Assembly: GCA_943331855.1 (NCBI GenBank)
Contig: CALQNE010000210.1
Span: forward strand, 1-6,256
DNA length: 6,256 nt
Source: Bordetella parapertussis
GTDB taxonomy: Bacteria > Pseudomonadota > Gammaproteobacteria > Burkholderiales > Burkholderiaceae_B
Reading direction: 5' to 3'
Under the pieces are notes generated by a model, which was given only the letters and a program-made list of their open reading frames with translations, searched no databases and was not told the origin of the DNA. Positions 1 through 6,222 of the stretch are shown here, in pieces; positions within the stretch are counted from its first letter, which is position 1; every line of letters begins with the position of its first letter. Position numbers and translations under genes: made by a program.

Positions 1-1510
1 CGTGGGCAAGATGATTACTGCAGTGGTACGCGATGAAATCGTACTGGACGGTTCATCTGGCGCGCAGATACCACCCGTGGCACCAAATGCCACGGCCTTT
101 GAAGCACGTTTGTATTACCCAATGGCAAAGCCTTCGACAGGGCTTCCTATCGTACGGGTTAGGCAGCGTGCCGATGATGTCGCTATCACGCTTAACGCGA
201 GCCAAGTGGAAGTTATCGGCAACGACAAGGTGCGTGTTGCCTTACAGCCCGGCTATGACCGAGGTGCGCTGTACCAGATCGAATATCTGGCCAGAGACCC
301 CAAGGTAATGGGCTTGTCATTTGTATCGTTTCGCGACCTAATGTCGCTGCTGCGACAAGATACAAGTGAAGCTCAGCGCGTTAAAGCTGCAGTGCAGATT
401 CCATCCATCAAAATAGGCATCGCGACAGGGCTGTCGCAAAGCGGTCGTTATCTACGTGATTTTGTATATCAGGATTTCAATCTTGACGAGCACGGGAAAA
501 AGGCTTTTGATGGTGTCGTTCCGCAAGGTTCTGGCGCAAAGCGTGGTTACTTTAATCAACGCTTTGCCCAGCCCGGCCGAGCACCAGACTTGCAGCATGA
601 AATGCGTGGTTATCCAGGCGCAGATTTCCCTTTTGCTTATGTCGAACAAAAGGATCCAGTGAGTGGCCGCACTGAAAGCGTGCTCTCACGTTGCACTGCG
701 AGCGGTTCTTGTCCAAAGATCATTCATCTCGATTCTGAGTGGGAGCAATGGCAGCAAGGTGGTTCGCTGATTGCGACAGACTGGCTGGGACGCGCAGTGG
801 GCCTGCCGGATAACGTAAGAGCCTATATGATGGCCGGTACGCCCCATGCAAGCTTGCCACCCAATGCGGGCGTTCGTCCGTTGACGCAACCACCTGCACG
901 GGCAATCTGCGAGCAGATTTTGAATCCGTTGACTTGGGCCCCTGTTTTGCGTGTGTCGGTGGACAATATGGAGGCCTGGGTAAGCAGTGGTACGGCGCCA
1001 CCCGCGTCACGTTATCCCGCCGGTGCTGCTGAAGGTCGTGTCAGTATTGACGCCTTGCGCAACATGTTTCCAACCATACCTGGTTACCAGTTCAGCCCTT
1101 TGTATGGCAAGCTGCAAGTGGTGGACTTTACACAGAACCCACCGAGTCTTGTGAGTGGTTTTGCACCCTATGCCATCATGTTGCCTCGAGTCAATACCGA
1201 TGGTAATAGTGTGGATGGTGTGGTGTTGCCAGAAGTGGCTGTACCGGTGGCAACCTATTCAGGTCGCAACACCCGAGCGGCTGGCTATGCGCAGGGTGAG
1301 CTCTGTTATACGCTTGGCTCTTACATGCCTTTTGCCAAAACTGAGGCAGAGCGTAAAGCAAGCGGTGATTCACGCCCTTCAATTGCAGAGCGCTATCGCG
1401 ATGATCTCGACTATCAGTCTCGTTTAGTCGCCGCGGCGCAGCAGTTAGTACAAGATCGACTGATGCTCGCCTCTGACGTCGAATATTATCGTACCCTCAA
1501 ACTACCCTGA
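1..1510 (+). CDS. Alpha/beta-hydrolase-domain protein, 5' end outside window
   Basis: The reading frame is open to the left edge and ends at TGA 1508-1510. The GTG at position 2 lacks any visible ribosome binding site and is probably not the start, so about 502 C-terminal residues are visible. Numbering from that GTG, the sequence around residues 138-155 has the look of a nucleophile elbow (G-L-S-Q-S-G-R, 143-149) following a beta-strand (IKIGIAT). Ser145 would be the nucleophile in a Gly-x-Ser-x-Ser form. His282 in GTPHAS is a candidate catalytic His, and Asp244/Glu246 (HLDSEWE) are candidate acids. The pattern SQSGRYLRDFVYQDFN...FDGVVPQGSG resembles the 'alpha/beta hydrolase domain' family (Abhydrolase_10 type), whose members are usually longer, often exported, and mostly of unknown substrate. 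An esterase-like hydrolase is a reasonable inference, but the substrate cannot be told. Base composition looks more GC-rich than the genes to the right. A strong terminator closes the gene. Confidence 0.85.
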   Translation, partial: VGKMITAVVRDEIVLDGSSGAQIPPVAPNATAFEARLYYPMAKPSTGLPIVRVRQRADDVAITLNASQVEVIGNDKVRVALQPGYDRGALYQIEYLARDPKVMGLSFVSFRDLMSLLRQDTSEAQRVKAAVQIPSIKIGIATGLSQSGRYLRDFVYQDFNLDEHGKKAFDGVVPQGSGAKRGYFNQRFAQPGRAPDLQHEMRGYPGADFPFAYVEQKDPVSGRTESVLSRCTASGSCPKIIHLDSEWEQWQQGGSLIATDWLGRAVGLPDNVRAYMMAGTPHASLPPNAGVRPLTQPPARAICEQILNPLTWAPVLRVSVDNMEAWVSSGTAPPASRYPAGAAEGRVSIDALRNMFPTIPGYQFSPLYGKLQVVDFTQNPPSLVSGFAPYAIMLPRVNTDGNSVDGVVLPEVAVPVATYSGRNTRAAGYAQGELCYTLGSYMPFAKTEAERKASGDSRPSIAERYRDDLDYQSRLVAAAQQLVQDRLMLASDVEYYRTLKLP

Positions 1511-1533
1511 CAGCAGTGGGTGCAATAGTAAGG

Positions 1534-1566
1534 CCCTCATCAGAAATGATGGGGGTTTTGTCTTTT
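1534..1566 (+). terminator. Rho-independent terminator of the hydrolase gene
   Basis: A 9-bp stem pairs CCCTCATCA (1534-1542) with TGATGGGGG (1547-1555), with one T-G wobble. The GAAA loop is of GNRA type. The T-rich tract TTTTGTCTTTT follows at 1556-1566. It lies 23 bases after the hydrolase stop codon and isolates that gene from the sulfur-permease cluster downstream. Confidence 0.9.
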
Positions 1567-1623
1567 GGGCGTTGCTTTGCGTGACTCCTAGGATAAGGCG
1601 GATGAGCTTACTTCAACGTCTTT

Positions 1624-1684
1624 GAGGCCCAGTCGCTCAGATTGTGTTCGAGGGCGCAGCGAAGTGGAGCGTAAGTAGGGCCCC
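1624..1684. other. Long-range interrupted dyad in the non-coding gap
   Basis: GGCCC (1626-1630) can pair with GGGCC (1678-1682), and inside it CGCTC (1634-1638) can pair with GAGCG (1667-1671). The two arms are separated by small internal loops, and the central loop is 28 bases. No T-tract follows, so this is not an intrinsic terminator. It may be a dispersed repeat unit, a structured leader remnant, or chance. The rest of the 1567-1719 interval shows no gene. Confidence 0.25.
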
Positions 1685-1719
1685 ATCATGTGGTAACGCC
1701 GCTTAATACACACAGCTTA

Positions 1720-1733
1720 TTGATATAGATCAA
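1720..1733 (+). promoter_or_regulatory. FNR/Crp-family operator (perfect TTGAT-N4-ATCAA)
   Basis: TTGAT (1720-1724), spacer ATAG, ATCAA (1729-1733) matches the FNR/ANR consensus palindrome with no mismatch. It sits 66 bases before the start codon at 1800. A weak -10-like hexamer TAGTCT (1755-1760) would place its centre near -40, close to the -41.5 of activated class II promoters. This suggests activation of the DUF2892-YeeE/YedE cluster by an oxygen- or redox-sensing Crp/FNR-type regulator. The regulator itself is not in the window, and the start of transcription is inferred, not seen. Confidence 0.7.
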
Positions 1734-1754
1734 AGCGCTCGATCCTGATAAGCA

Positions 1755-1760
1755 TAGTCT
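1755..1760 (+). promoter_or_regulatory. Possible -10 element of the FNR-type promoter
   Basis: TAGTCT keeps the three most important -10 positions (T, A and final T of TATAAT). It lies about 29 bases from the centre of the 1720-1733 site, as in activator-dependent promoters that lack a good -35. The transcript would begin near 1767. CATAGT (1753-1758) is an overlapping alternative. Confidence 0.35.
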
Positions 1761-1773
1761 TGATCAAGTACAA
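1760..1773 (+). promoter_or_regulatory. Second, degenerate FNR-like site
   Basis: TTGAT (1760-1764), CAAG, TACAA (1769-1773) matches 8 of the 10 conserved positions of TTGAT-N4-ATCAA and starts exactly 40 bp after the perfect site. The first half also lies within a perfect 10-base palindrome, CTTGATCAAG (1759-1768). If transcription starts near 1767, this site covers the start point and could mediate repression or tune the response. It could also be chance, because the sequence here is AT-rich. Confidence 0.35.
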
Positions 1774-1790
1774 ATTTAATATTAATGAAT

Positions 1791-1795
1791 GGGGG
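1791..1795 (+). promoter_or_regulatory. Ribosome binding site that fixes the DUF2892 start
   Basis: A GGGGG run sits 4 bases before ATG 1800. The alternative in-frame ATG at 1785 is preceded only by AT-rich sequence with no purine-rich site, and the GGGGG lies downstream of it. This favours 1800 as the start. Confidence 0.6.
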
Positions 1796-1799
1796 TTTT

Positions 1800-2012
1800 A
1801 TGAAATCTAATGTCGGCCGTATCGATCGCGTACTGCGTATCTCTGTTGGACTGATTTTAATTGGCCTAGCCGCAAGTCATGTTGTTGGCGTATGGGGCTG
1901 GATTGGTGTCGTTCCGTTAGCGACCGGCCTCTTTAAGTTCTGCCCACTGTATCCAATGCTAGGTATTAATTCTTGTGGTGGCAGCTGTAGTAATGGAAGC
2001 TGTTCTAAGTAA
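1800..2012 (+). CDS. YgaP-type DUF2892 small membrane protein with Cys-rich tail
   Basis: A 70-residue protein that opens with MKSNVGRIDRVLRI, the hallmark N-terminus of the DUF2892 (YgaP transmembrane) family. This supports the ATG at 1800 over the ATG at 1785, which would add MNGGF. Two hydrophobic segments (about residues 12-30 and 32-47) form a helical hairpin, followed by the family's FCPLY..LGIN signature (47-57). Cysteines are at 48, 59, 63 and 68. The end CGGSCSNGSC (59-68) is an extra cysteine-rich tail beyond the usual family ending. In known relatives the domain is often fused to, or encoded beside, rhodanese and sulfur-permease proteins, which fits the two YeeE/YedE genes just downstream (47-base gap). 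A role in handling sulfane sulfur or in helping the transporter at the inner membrane is inference. The gene is first in the cluster behind the FNR-type operator. Confidence 0.88.
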   Translation: MKSNVGRIDRVLRISVGLILIGLAASHVVGVWGWIGVVPLATGLFKFCPLYPMLGINSCGGSCSNGSCSK

Positions 2013-2059
2013 TTGTTTTTGTCGATGGATCACAGGCTAATCAAAGATAGGGATTACAA

Positions 2060-2614
2060 ATGATAAATCCAGAACAAACTAGAGAAGCGAGTTCTAAAGG
2101 GTGGAGCCCGTATCTGGCGGGAGCCCTGGTTGGAGTGCTGGCGATCGCTTCCGTGTATCTGACGACGGTGTATATGGGCAAGTCAACATATTTGGGAGCA
2201 TCAACAACTTTTGTACGCGCGGCAGGCTTAGCAGTGCAAGTGGCAGATACAAGTTATGTAGCCGCAAATGCTTATTACATTAAAGAAAAGCTTGTAGTTG
2301 ATTGGCAATTTTTAATGGTGATTGGTATCTTCTTTGGTGCTTTGCTCTCATCAAAAATGGATGGCAGTTTTAAGCTAGAAAGCGTACCACCGTTATGGGA
2401 AAAACGCTTTGGGTCTTCAGTTCCAAAACGCGCTCTATTTGCTTTTGTAGGGGGCATCGTGGCAATGATTGGGGCGCGTCTAGCGGATGGTTGCCCGAGC
2501 GGGCATGGGTTAAGCGGCATGATGCAATTATCAGAAAGTTCATTTGTTGCTCTTGTGATGTTTTTTGGGTCTGGCGTAGTCGTGGCGAACCTTATGTATA
2601 GAAAAGGAAAATAA
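2060..2614 (+). CDS. YeeE/YedE (DUF395) sulfur-compound permease, first half-size subunit
   Basis: A 184-residue inner-membrane protein. AGGGA (2049-2053) lies 6 bases before the ATG. Hydrophobic helices appear near residues 17-38, 84-98, 125-142 and 161-179. The signature GARLADGCPSGHGLSG (138-153) is the conserved YeeE/YedE half-repeat motif, with the protein's only cysteine at 145. In the full-length thiosulfate transporter TsuA/YeeE, two such repeats lie in one chain and conserved cysteines line the path for thiosulfate. Here each repeat is a separate gene, a common split arrangement (sometimes named PmpA/PmpB). It probably works as a complex with the next gene's product to import thiosulfate or a similar reduced sulfur species. 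Substrate and direction are inferred from family only. The stop codon is 2 bases before the next start, showing tight co-translation. Confidence 0.87.
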   Translation: MINPEQTREASSKGWSPYLAGALVGVLAIASVYLTTVYMGKSTYLGASTTFVRAAGLAVQVADTSYVAANAYYIKEKLVVDWQFLMVIGIFFGALLSSKMDGSFKLESVPPLWEKRFGSSVPKRALFAFVGGIVAMIGARLADGCPSGHGLSGMMQLSESSFVALVMFFGSGVVVANLMYRKGK

Positions 2615-2616
2615 TC

Positions 2617-3147
2617 ATGTCTACAGATCAACTCTTGGGTTTGGCGACGGGCGTTATCTTTGGTTTCTTATTACAAAAGGGTCGCGTCTTACGCTATGAA
2701 AAACAAGTGAGCGCATTGCTGCTAAAAGATATGACAATTTTTAAGTTCATGCTCTCAGCCATCGTTGTGGGTATGTTTGGCATATTGGCTTTGCACGATA
2801 TGGGACTTATTACGCTCAATCACAAGGCGATGAATGTTGGAGGAGTCCTGTTGGGTGGCGCCTTGTTTGGCATAGGCTGGGCTGTGATGGGCTATTGTCC
2901 TGGTACTTCAATAGGTGCAATGGGTGAAGGCCGTTGGCCTGCAATTTTTGGCGTGATTGGTATGGTTGTTGGCGCTGGAATTTATGCCGAAATGTATCCT
3001 TTTTTTAAATCGACGGTACTTGCCTGGTCTGACTTGGGTAAGGTTGGTTTACCAGAAGTCATTGGGGTGAATCATTGGATTGTTGCAATGGTGTTTGCAG
3101 TAATTACGCTTGGTATGTTTCGCTGGTTTGAGAAAAAAGGCCTTTGA
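2617..3147 (+). CDS. YeeE/YedE (DUF395) sulfur-compound permease, second half-size subunit
   Basis: A 176-residue membrane protein. AAGGAA (2604-2609), inside the end of the preceding gene, sits 7 bases before the ATG, so translation is likely coupled. Helices are near residues 5-20, 42-60, 73-91, 108-125 and 151-168. The family motif GWAVMGYCPGTSIGAMGEGR (87-106) includes the single cysteine, Cys94. It is the partner repeat of the GCPSGHG motif in the upstream protein, so the pair together rebuild the two-repeat core of a full-length YeeE. I infer a hetero-oligomeric channel or permease for thiosulfate or other sulfur anions. No sulfur-metabolising enzyme (rhodanese, persulfide dioxygenase) or ArsR-type regulator is encoded in the visible neighbourhood, so the physiological role cannot be pinned down. 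Confidence 0.87.
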   Translation: MSTDQLLGLATGVIFGFLLQKGRVLRYEKQVSALLLKDMTIFKFMLSAIVVGMFGILALHDMGLITLNHKAMNVGGVLLGGALFGIGWAVMGYCPGTSIGAMGEGRWPAIFGVIGMVVGAGIYAEMYPFFKSTVLAWSDLGKVGLPEVIGVNHWIVAMVFAVITLGMFRWFEKKGL

Positions 3148-3173
3148 ATTTATAAAACGCTTGCGCTCGTACT

Positions 3174-3177
3174 GAGG
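3174..3177 (+). promoter_or_regulatory. Ribosome binding site supporting a TTG start
   Basis: GAGG lies 7 bases before TTG 3185. No ATG or GTG in frame is equally well placed. The next in-frame ATG (residue 34) would remove the whole signal peptide, so the TTG is preferred. Confidence 0.6.
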
Positions 3178-3184
3178 TTTACCT

Positions 3185-4984
3185 TTGAATCGTATCCAAT
3201 TACTTAAATATTCTTGTTACGCAATCTGGCTTGCCAGTTTGCCGCTTCCCATCTTGGCGCAGGTTAGTGTTGAATCTGTGCACATGTCTGCACCAAAAAA
3301 AATAACAGTGTTTGTAGCAAAAAAAATTGTCACGATGGATCCCGCTATTCCTAGCGCTTCTGCTGTTGCTGTCGCTGACGGAAAAATTATCTCGGTTGGA
3401 TCACTCGCCGAGCTAAAGCCATGGCTCGACAGGTATCCACATGAAATCAATTACCAGTTTTCAGAGAATATTTTATATCCAGGCTTTGTTGAAGCACATG
3501 GGCACCCCTTGCTTGGCGGAATCACTCAAACTAGCCTCCCACTGACCGCGCAACCACTCCCCAATCCTTGGGGCCCCGCGTTTCCGGGTGTAGCGAATCT
3601 TACTGCTGCTATTACGAAGCTTAAAGAATATTCCGCCGCAATGAGTACGCCTAACAAAACTCTGTTGTCGTGGGGCTATGACATCGCAGCGATGGGTGAG
3701 ATGCCTGATCGTTATATGCTTGATCACGTATCAAGCACACGTCCAATTCTGGTTTGGGATAGTTCTGAGCATAATTTCTTCTTGAATACAGCCGCCCTTG
3801 AAAAATATGGCATTACGGCAAACGCAGTTAAAAATATTATCGGTATCGGTCTCGAAAAAGATGGTTCGTTGACTGGACGTTTTTTAGGTGCAGCGGCCTC
3901 GCAATATGTCAACGATGTGGCTGGCAAAGATCTGCTTGACCCAGAGAAACTCCCGATCGCTATGTTGTATTCGAATGATCTGGCACAGCAAAATGGGATT
4001 ACTTCATATAGTGAAATGACTTTTGGCATCTTAAATATTCCGCTAGAGACAGCCCTTTTTAAGAAAATCACCGAATCCACCGCAACGTCGTTACGATTGT
4101 TTCCAGTCGCGCACGCAGATAGCTTTATTCAAAAGTACGGAGCACAAGCAGTCATTGAAGTACAAAGGCTCACGGCCTTAAATTCGGATCGTCTACTGTT
4201 CAAAGGCGTAAAATTTATCGGAGATGACGCCTATCTCGCTAACACTATGATGGTACAAAATCCCTCATATACCGACTGGCACAAAGGACTTATCTTTTAT
4301 TCCAGCGCGGATGAATACGCGAAAGCCATGTCGCCATGGTGGCAAGCAGGTTTTCAAATACATGTGCATTCAAATGGTAGCGCGGGTATTGCAAATACTC
4401 TTTCTGCTTTGCAATTACTTCAAGAAGAAAAACCTCGTTTTGATCATCGCTTTACATTGCAACATTTTGGATTGCCAACTTCGATGATGGTCAAAAAAGT
4501 AAAAGCGCTTGGTGCAAGCGTTAGTGTGAACCCCGCCTACTTTTACACGCGTGCTGGTATACAAGCTAAGGATATTGGACATGACCGCGTGTCATACGCG
4601 ACACGTGTGGGAGACCTGGTTCGAGAGGGTGTAGTTGTTTCGCTGCACTCAGATAACCCAGTCGCGCCACCAATGCCCTTAACTGAGGTTTGGGCCGTGG
4701 TCAATCGGCTTAGTCTGTATACGGGTGATCAGAAATGGGCGCCTGCTCAAGCCATTTCCGTTCAACAAGCTATGCGCATGGTGACCATTGATGCGGCCTA
4801 TACCTTGGGTCAAGAGGACTTAATCGGTAGTATTGAACCCGGTAAATTCGCTGACTTTACGGTGCTTGAGGACGATCCCATGACCGTCCCGCCAGTTCTG
4901 ATAAAAGATATACCTGTCGTTGCTACGATTTTGGGCGGACGGATTATTTTAGTCTCAGACACGAAAAAACCACGGCCTTTGTAG
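3185..4984 (+). CDS. Exported YtcJ-like amidohydrolase (Amidohydro_3 family)
   Basis: A 599-residue protein read from TTG 3185, with a Shine-Dalgarno site 7 bases upstream. Residues 1-25 look like a Sec signal peptide: Lys8, a hydrophobic core CYAIWLASLPLPILA, and likely cleavage after Ala25. The mature enzyme is therefore probably periplasmic. An N-terminal beta-sandwich segment (VTMDPAIPSASAVAVADGKI) leads into metal-ligand motif EAHGHP (103-108, His105/His107). Further candidate ligands are Lys343 (GVKFIGDD), His393/His395 (QIHVHSNG), His427 (LQHFG) and His488/Asp490 (SLHSDNPVAPP). The C-terminal GSIEPGKFADFTVLEDDP (548-565) is the typical closing strand of the family. Known relatives hydrolyse amide or related C-N bonds, such as N-substituted formamides, but most have no known substrate, so none is assigned. 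The gene follows the permease pair after 37 bases with no terminator between, so read-through from the sulfur cluster is plausible, though a functional link is unproven. Confidence 0.88.
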   Translation: MNRIQLLKYSCYAIWLASLPLPILAQVSVESVHMSAPKKITVFVAKKIVTMDPAIPSASAVAVADGKIISVGSLAELKPWLDRYPHEINYQFSENILYPGFVEAHGHPLLGGITQTSLPLTAQPLPNPWGPAFPGVANLTAAITKLKEYSAAMSTPNKTLLSWGYDIAAMGEMPDRYMLDHVSSTRPILVWDSSEHNFFLNTAALEKYGITANAVKNIIGIGLEKDGSLTGRFLGAAASQYVNDVAGKDLLDPEKLPIAMLYSNDLAQQNGITSYSEMTFGILNIPLETALFKKITESTATSLRLFPVAHADSFIQKYGAQAVIEVQRLTALNSDRLLFKGVKFIGDDAYLANTMMVQNPSYTDWHKGLIFYSSADEYAKAMSPWWQAGFQIHVHSNGSAGIANTLSALQLLQEEKPRFDHRFTLQHFGLPTSMMVKKVKALGASVSVNPAYFYTRAGIQAKDIGHDRVSYATRVGDLVREGVVVSLHSDNPVAPPMPLTEVWAVVNRLSLYTGDQKWAPAQAISVQQAMRMVTIDAAYTLGQEDLIGSIEPGKFADFTVLEDDPMTVPPVLIKDIPVVATILGGRIILVSDTKKPRPL

Positions 4985-5055
4985 AAGATCTGGTTTTTTT
5001 GAACATTGCATTTGCTAAGACTCATCTCTACTCACGGGGGGCACCAGTACCCAAA

Positions 5056-5082
5056 CGGCTCACAGCGATGTGGGCTGTTTTT
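5056..5082 (+). terminator. Rho-independent terminator after the amidohydrolase gene
   Basis: CGGCTCACA (5056-5064) pairs with TGTGGGCTG (5069-5077) as a 9-bp stem with two G-T wobbles. The GCGA loop is of GNRA type, and TTTTT (5078-5082) follows, then more AT-rich bases. It lies 71 bases after the amidohydrolase stop codon and separates that unit from the next gene. Confidence 0.88.
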
Positions 5083-5128
5083 ATTATCTTCGTTGCAATC
5101 TCGAACAATTCGGGTGCCAAAGATACGA

Positions 5129-5156
5129 TTGACTCGACCTGATGTAAAAGCAAAAT
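5129..5156 (+). promoter_or_regulatory. Sigma70-like promoter for the unrecognised membrane protein
   Basis: TTGACT (5129-5134) matches 5 of 6 bases of the -35 consensus. A 16-base spacer separates it from CAAAAT (5151-5156), which matches 4 of 6 of the -10. Transcription would start near 5163, leaving a leader of about 25 bases. Its place just after a strong terminator supports an independent promoter here. Confidence 0.5.
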
Positions 5157-5187
5157 CGCTAAAACCTATTAGAAATATACTCAGTTC

Positions 5188-6150
5188 GTGAAACCCAGAG
5201 CCCACTTTATTTCCGATCCAAAATTTAATTGGTGGGTCTTTTATTTCTTCACATTCTTTTATATTGCTGTTGAGTTTGGCTTTAACTACCAACTCCTAAA
5301 TCTCACGGTTGATTTTGCCTCTGAGGATATTTTGTTGGGATTGGAGTTTTGGGGTAGGGTGATGTCGGGGCTAGGTTTAAGTCTCATCTTGTATCGCTTA
5401 AGTACTGGATTAAATATTTTCAATGGCCTGCGCTATTTTTTATGTTTAATCGTGGGCATTTCCTTGATGTGGAATGTGCAAAAAATGCTAACCGATTACT
5501 TGGTTGAGCAGGCAAACTTAGAGGATAAAAAAATCTCTTTGCTACTCGCTGTTCTTAGTTCTAAGGCAGCTGATGGTTCGCTAGCAACCTTAAGTGGTAA
5601 TTTGATTTTGAGTGAACCACTCGCTGAGCAAGACCGCAAAATTGCGGCTTCTTTATTACCGGCTATTGCGCTTTATGCTCCCAGTCGAAACGAACAAATT
5701 GCGGCGTGGACTGGTAAAACCCCACAACAAATTCAATCGCAGTTAGGCATTAGTTATCCTGAGATGCTGCTTTCCAATGCCTACCGTAATTTAATTATTC
5801 CCCCTTTGACCTTGGGGATCTCTATCTTTTTTGCTTTACTTAATTTGGCGCAGTTGGTAGGAATGACAGTGAGCATTTTTCAAAAGCGCTGGGGGAAGTC
5901 TACGTGGTTAACTCGCTTGGTTACGGCAATGACCTTCATCGTGCTTTTGCTCTTTAGTCTTTTGGTTGAAAGTCCCTTGGCCGACTCCCACGCCTATCAA
6001 GAGGAACTTAAAAAGCCACTTTATGCAAATGATTATTTCTTGGGTATTCTCACAACTATTTCGGCGCGCGCAGTCCCAAATTGGTATTTCTTATCCAAGG
6101 CTTGCAATCAGTATGTCTTGGGTGGTGTGCAATTAAAGCGACCGTATTGA
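5188..6150 (+). CDS. Multi-pass membrane protein, function not recognised
   Basis: A 320-residue protein starting at GTG 5188. An in-frame TAG at 5170-5172 rules out anything much longer, and GTG is the first usable start after it, although no clear Shine-Dalgarno sequence precedes it. Strongly hydrophobic stretches lie at about residues 14-37, 52-70, 82-99, 202-226 and 242-262, giving around five membrane helices. Between the third and fourth is a roughly 100-residue polar segment (about 102-200) containing EDKK and a helix-like LSEPLAEQDRKIAASLLPAI. After the last helix comes a tail of about 58 residues ending in basic KRPY. There is one Cys in the region before the first large loop (Cys86) and one near the end (Cys306). 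I see no enzyme motif, nucleotide-binding loop or transporter signature, so no function is proposed. It is set apart from the upstream genes by a terminator and its own promoter. Confidence 0.75.
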   Translation: MKPRAHFISDPKFNWWVFYFFTFFYIAVEFGFNYQLLNLTVDFASEDILLGLEFWGRVMSGLGLSLILYRLSTGLNIFNGLRYFLCLIVGISLMWNVQKMLTDYLVEQANLEDKKISLLLAVLSSKAADGSLATLSGNLILSEPLAEQDRKIAASLLPAIALYAPSRNEQIAAWTGKTPQQIQSQLGISYPEMLLSNAYRNLIIPPLTLGISIFFALLNLAQLVGMTVSIFQKRWGKSTWLTRLVTAMTFIVLLLFSLLVESPLADSHAYQEELKKPLYANDYFLGILTTISARAVPNWYFLSKACNQYVLGGVQLKRPY

Positions 6151-6151
6151 T

Positions 6152-6222
6152 AATGACCCTACGTAAACAATCTCGATCGCAAAGCTGTGAATATTATGGA
6201 CACCTACGCAAAGTAGTCGACA
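6152..6222 (-). repeat. Pair of imperfect direct repeats, possible insertion-sequence end remnant
   Basis: On the + strand CCTACGTAAACAATCTCGA (6158-6176) and CCTACGCAAAGTAGTCGA (6203-6220) share CCTACG-Y-AAA and a terminal TCGA, at a 45-base offset. Both are preceded by an ATG(G)AC-like stretch. The second copy ends in ...GTCGACA, so on the - strand it begins TGTCGACTACTTTGCG. Short repeated motifs behind a TG...CA tip are typical of IS21-type ends. No transposase or second end is visible, so this may be a relic or chance. The last 34 bases to the window edge show nothing else. Confidence 0.25.

Noticed and set aside
2..4. GTG at position 2 as the start of the hydrolase gene
   Set aside because: There is no ribosome binding site in view, the frame is open to the window edge, and members of this family usually have a longer N-terminal part. 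The gene is treated as cut by the window.
686..1010. Minus-strand open frames inside the hydrolase gene
   Set aside because: They lie fully opposite a well-supported coding frame, have no ribosome binding site and show no family features.
1785..1799. ATG at 1785 as the start of the DUF2892 gene
   Set aside because: No Shine-Dalgarno sequence lies before it. The family N-terminus MKxNVGxxDR starts exactly at ATG 1800, which has GGGGG just upstream.
2275..2631. 118-residue minus-strand open frame opposite the first YeeE/YedE gene
   Set aside because: It overlaps a gene with clear family motifs, has no recognisable protein features, and spans the coupled junction of two genes on the other strand.
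4964..4999. A-tract/T-tract hairpin AAAAAACCA...TGGTTTTTT at the end of the amidohydrolase gene
   Set aside because: Only three G/C-containing pairs close an 18-base loop, and the T-run is used up in the stem. A much better terminator lies at 5056-5082, so this was not called.
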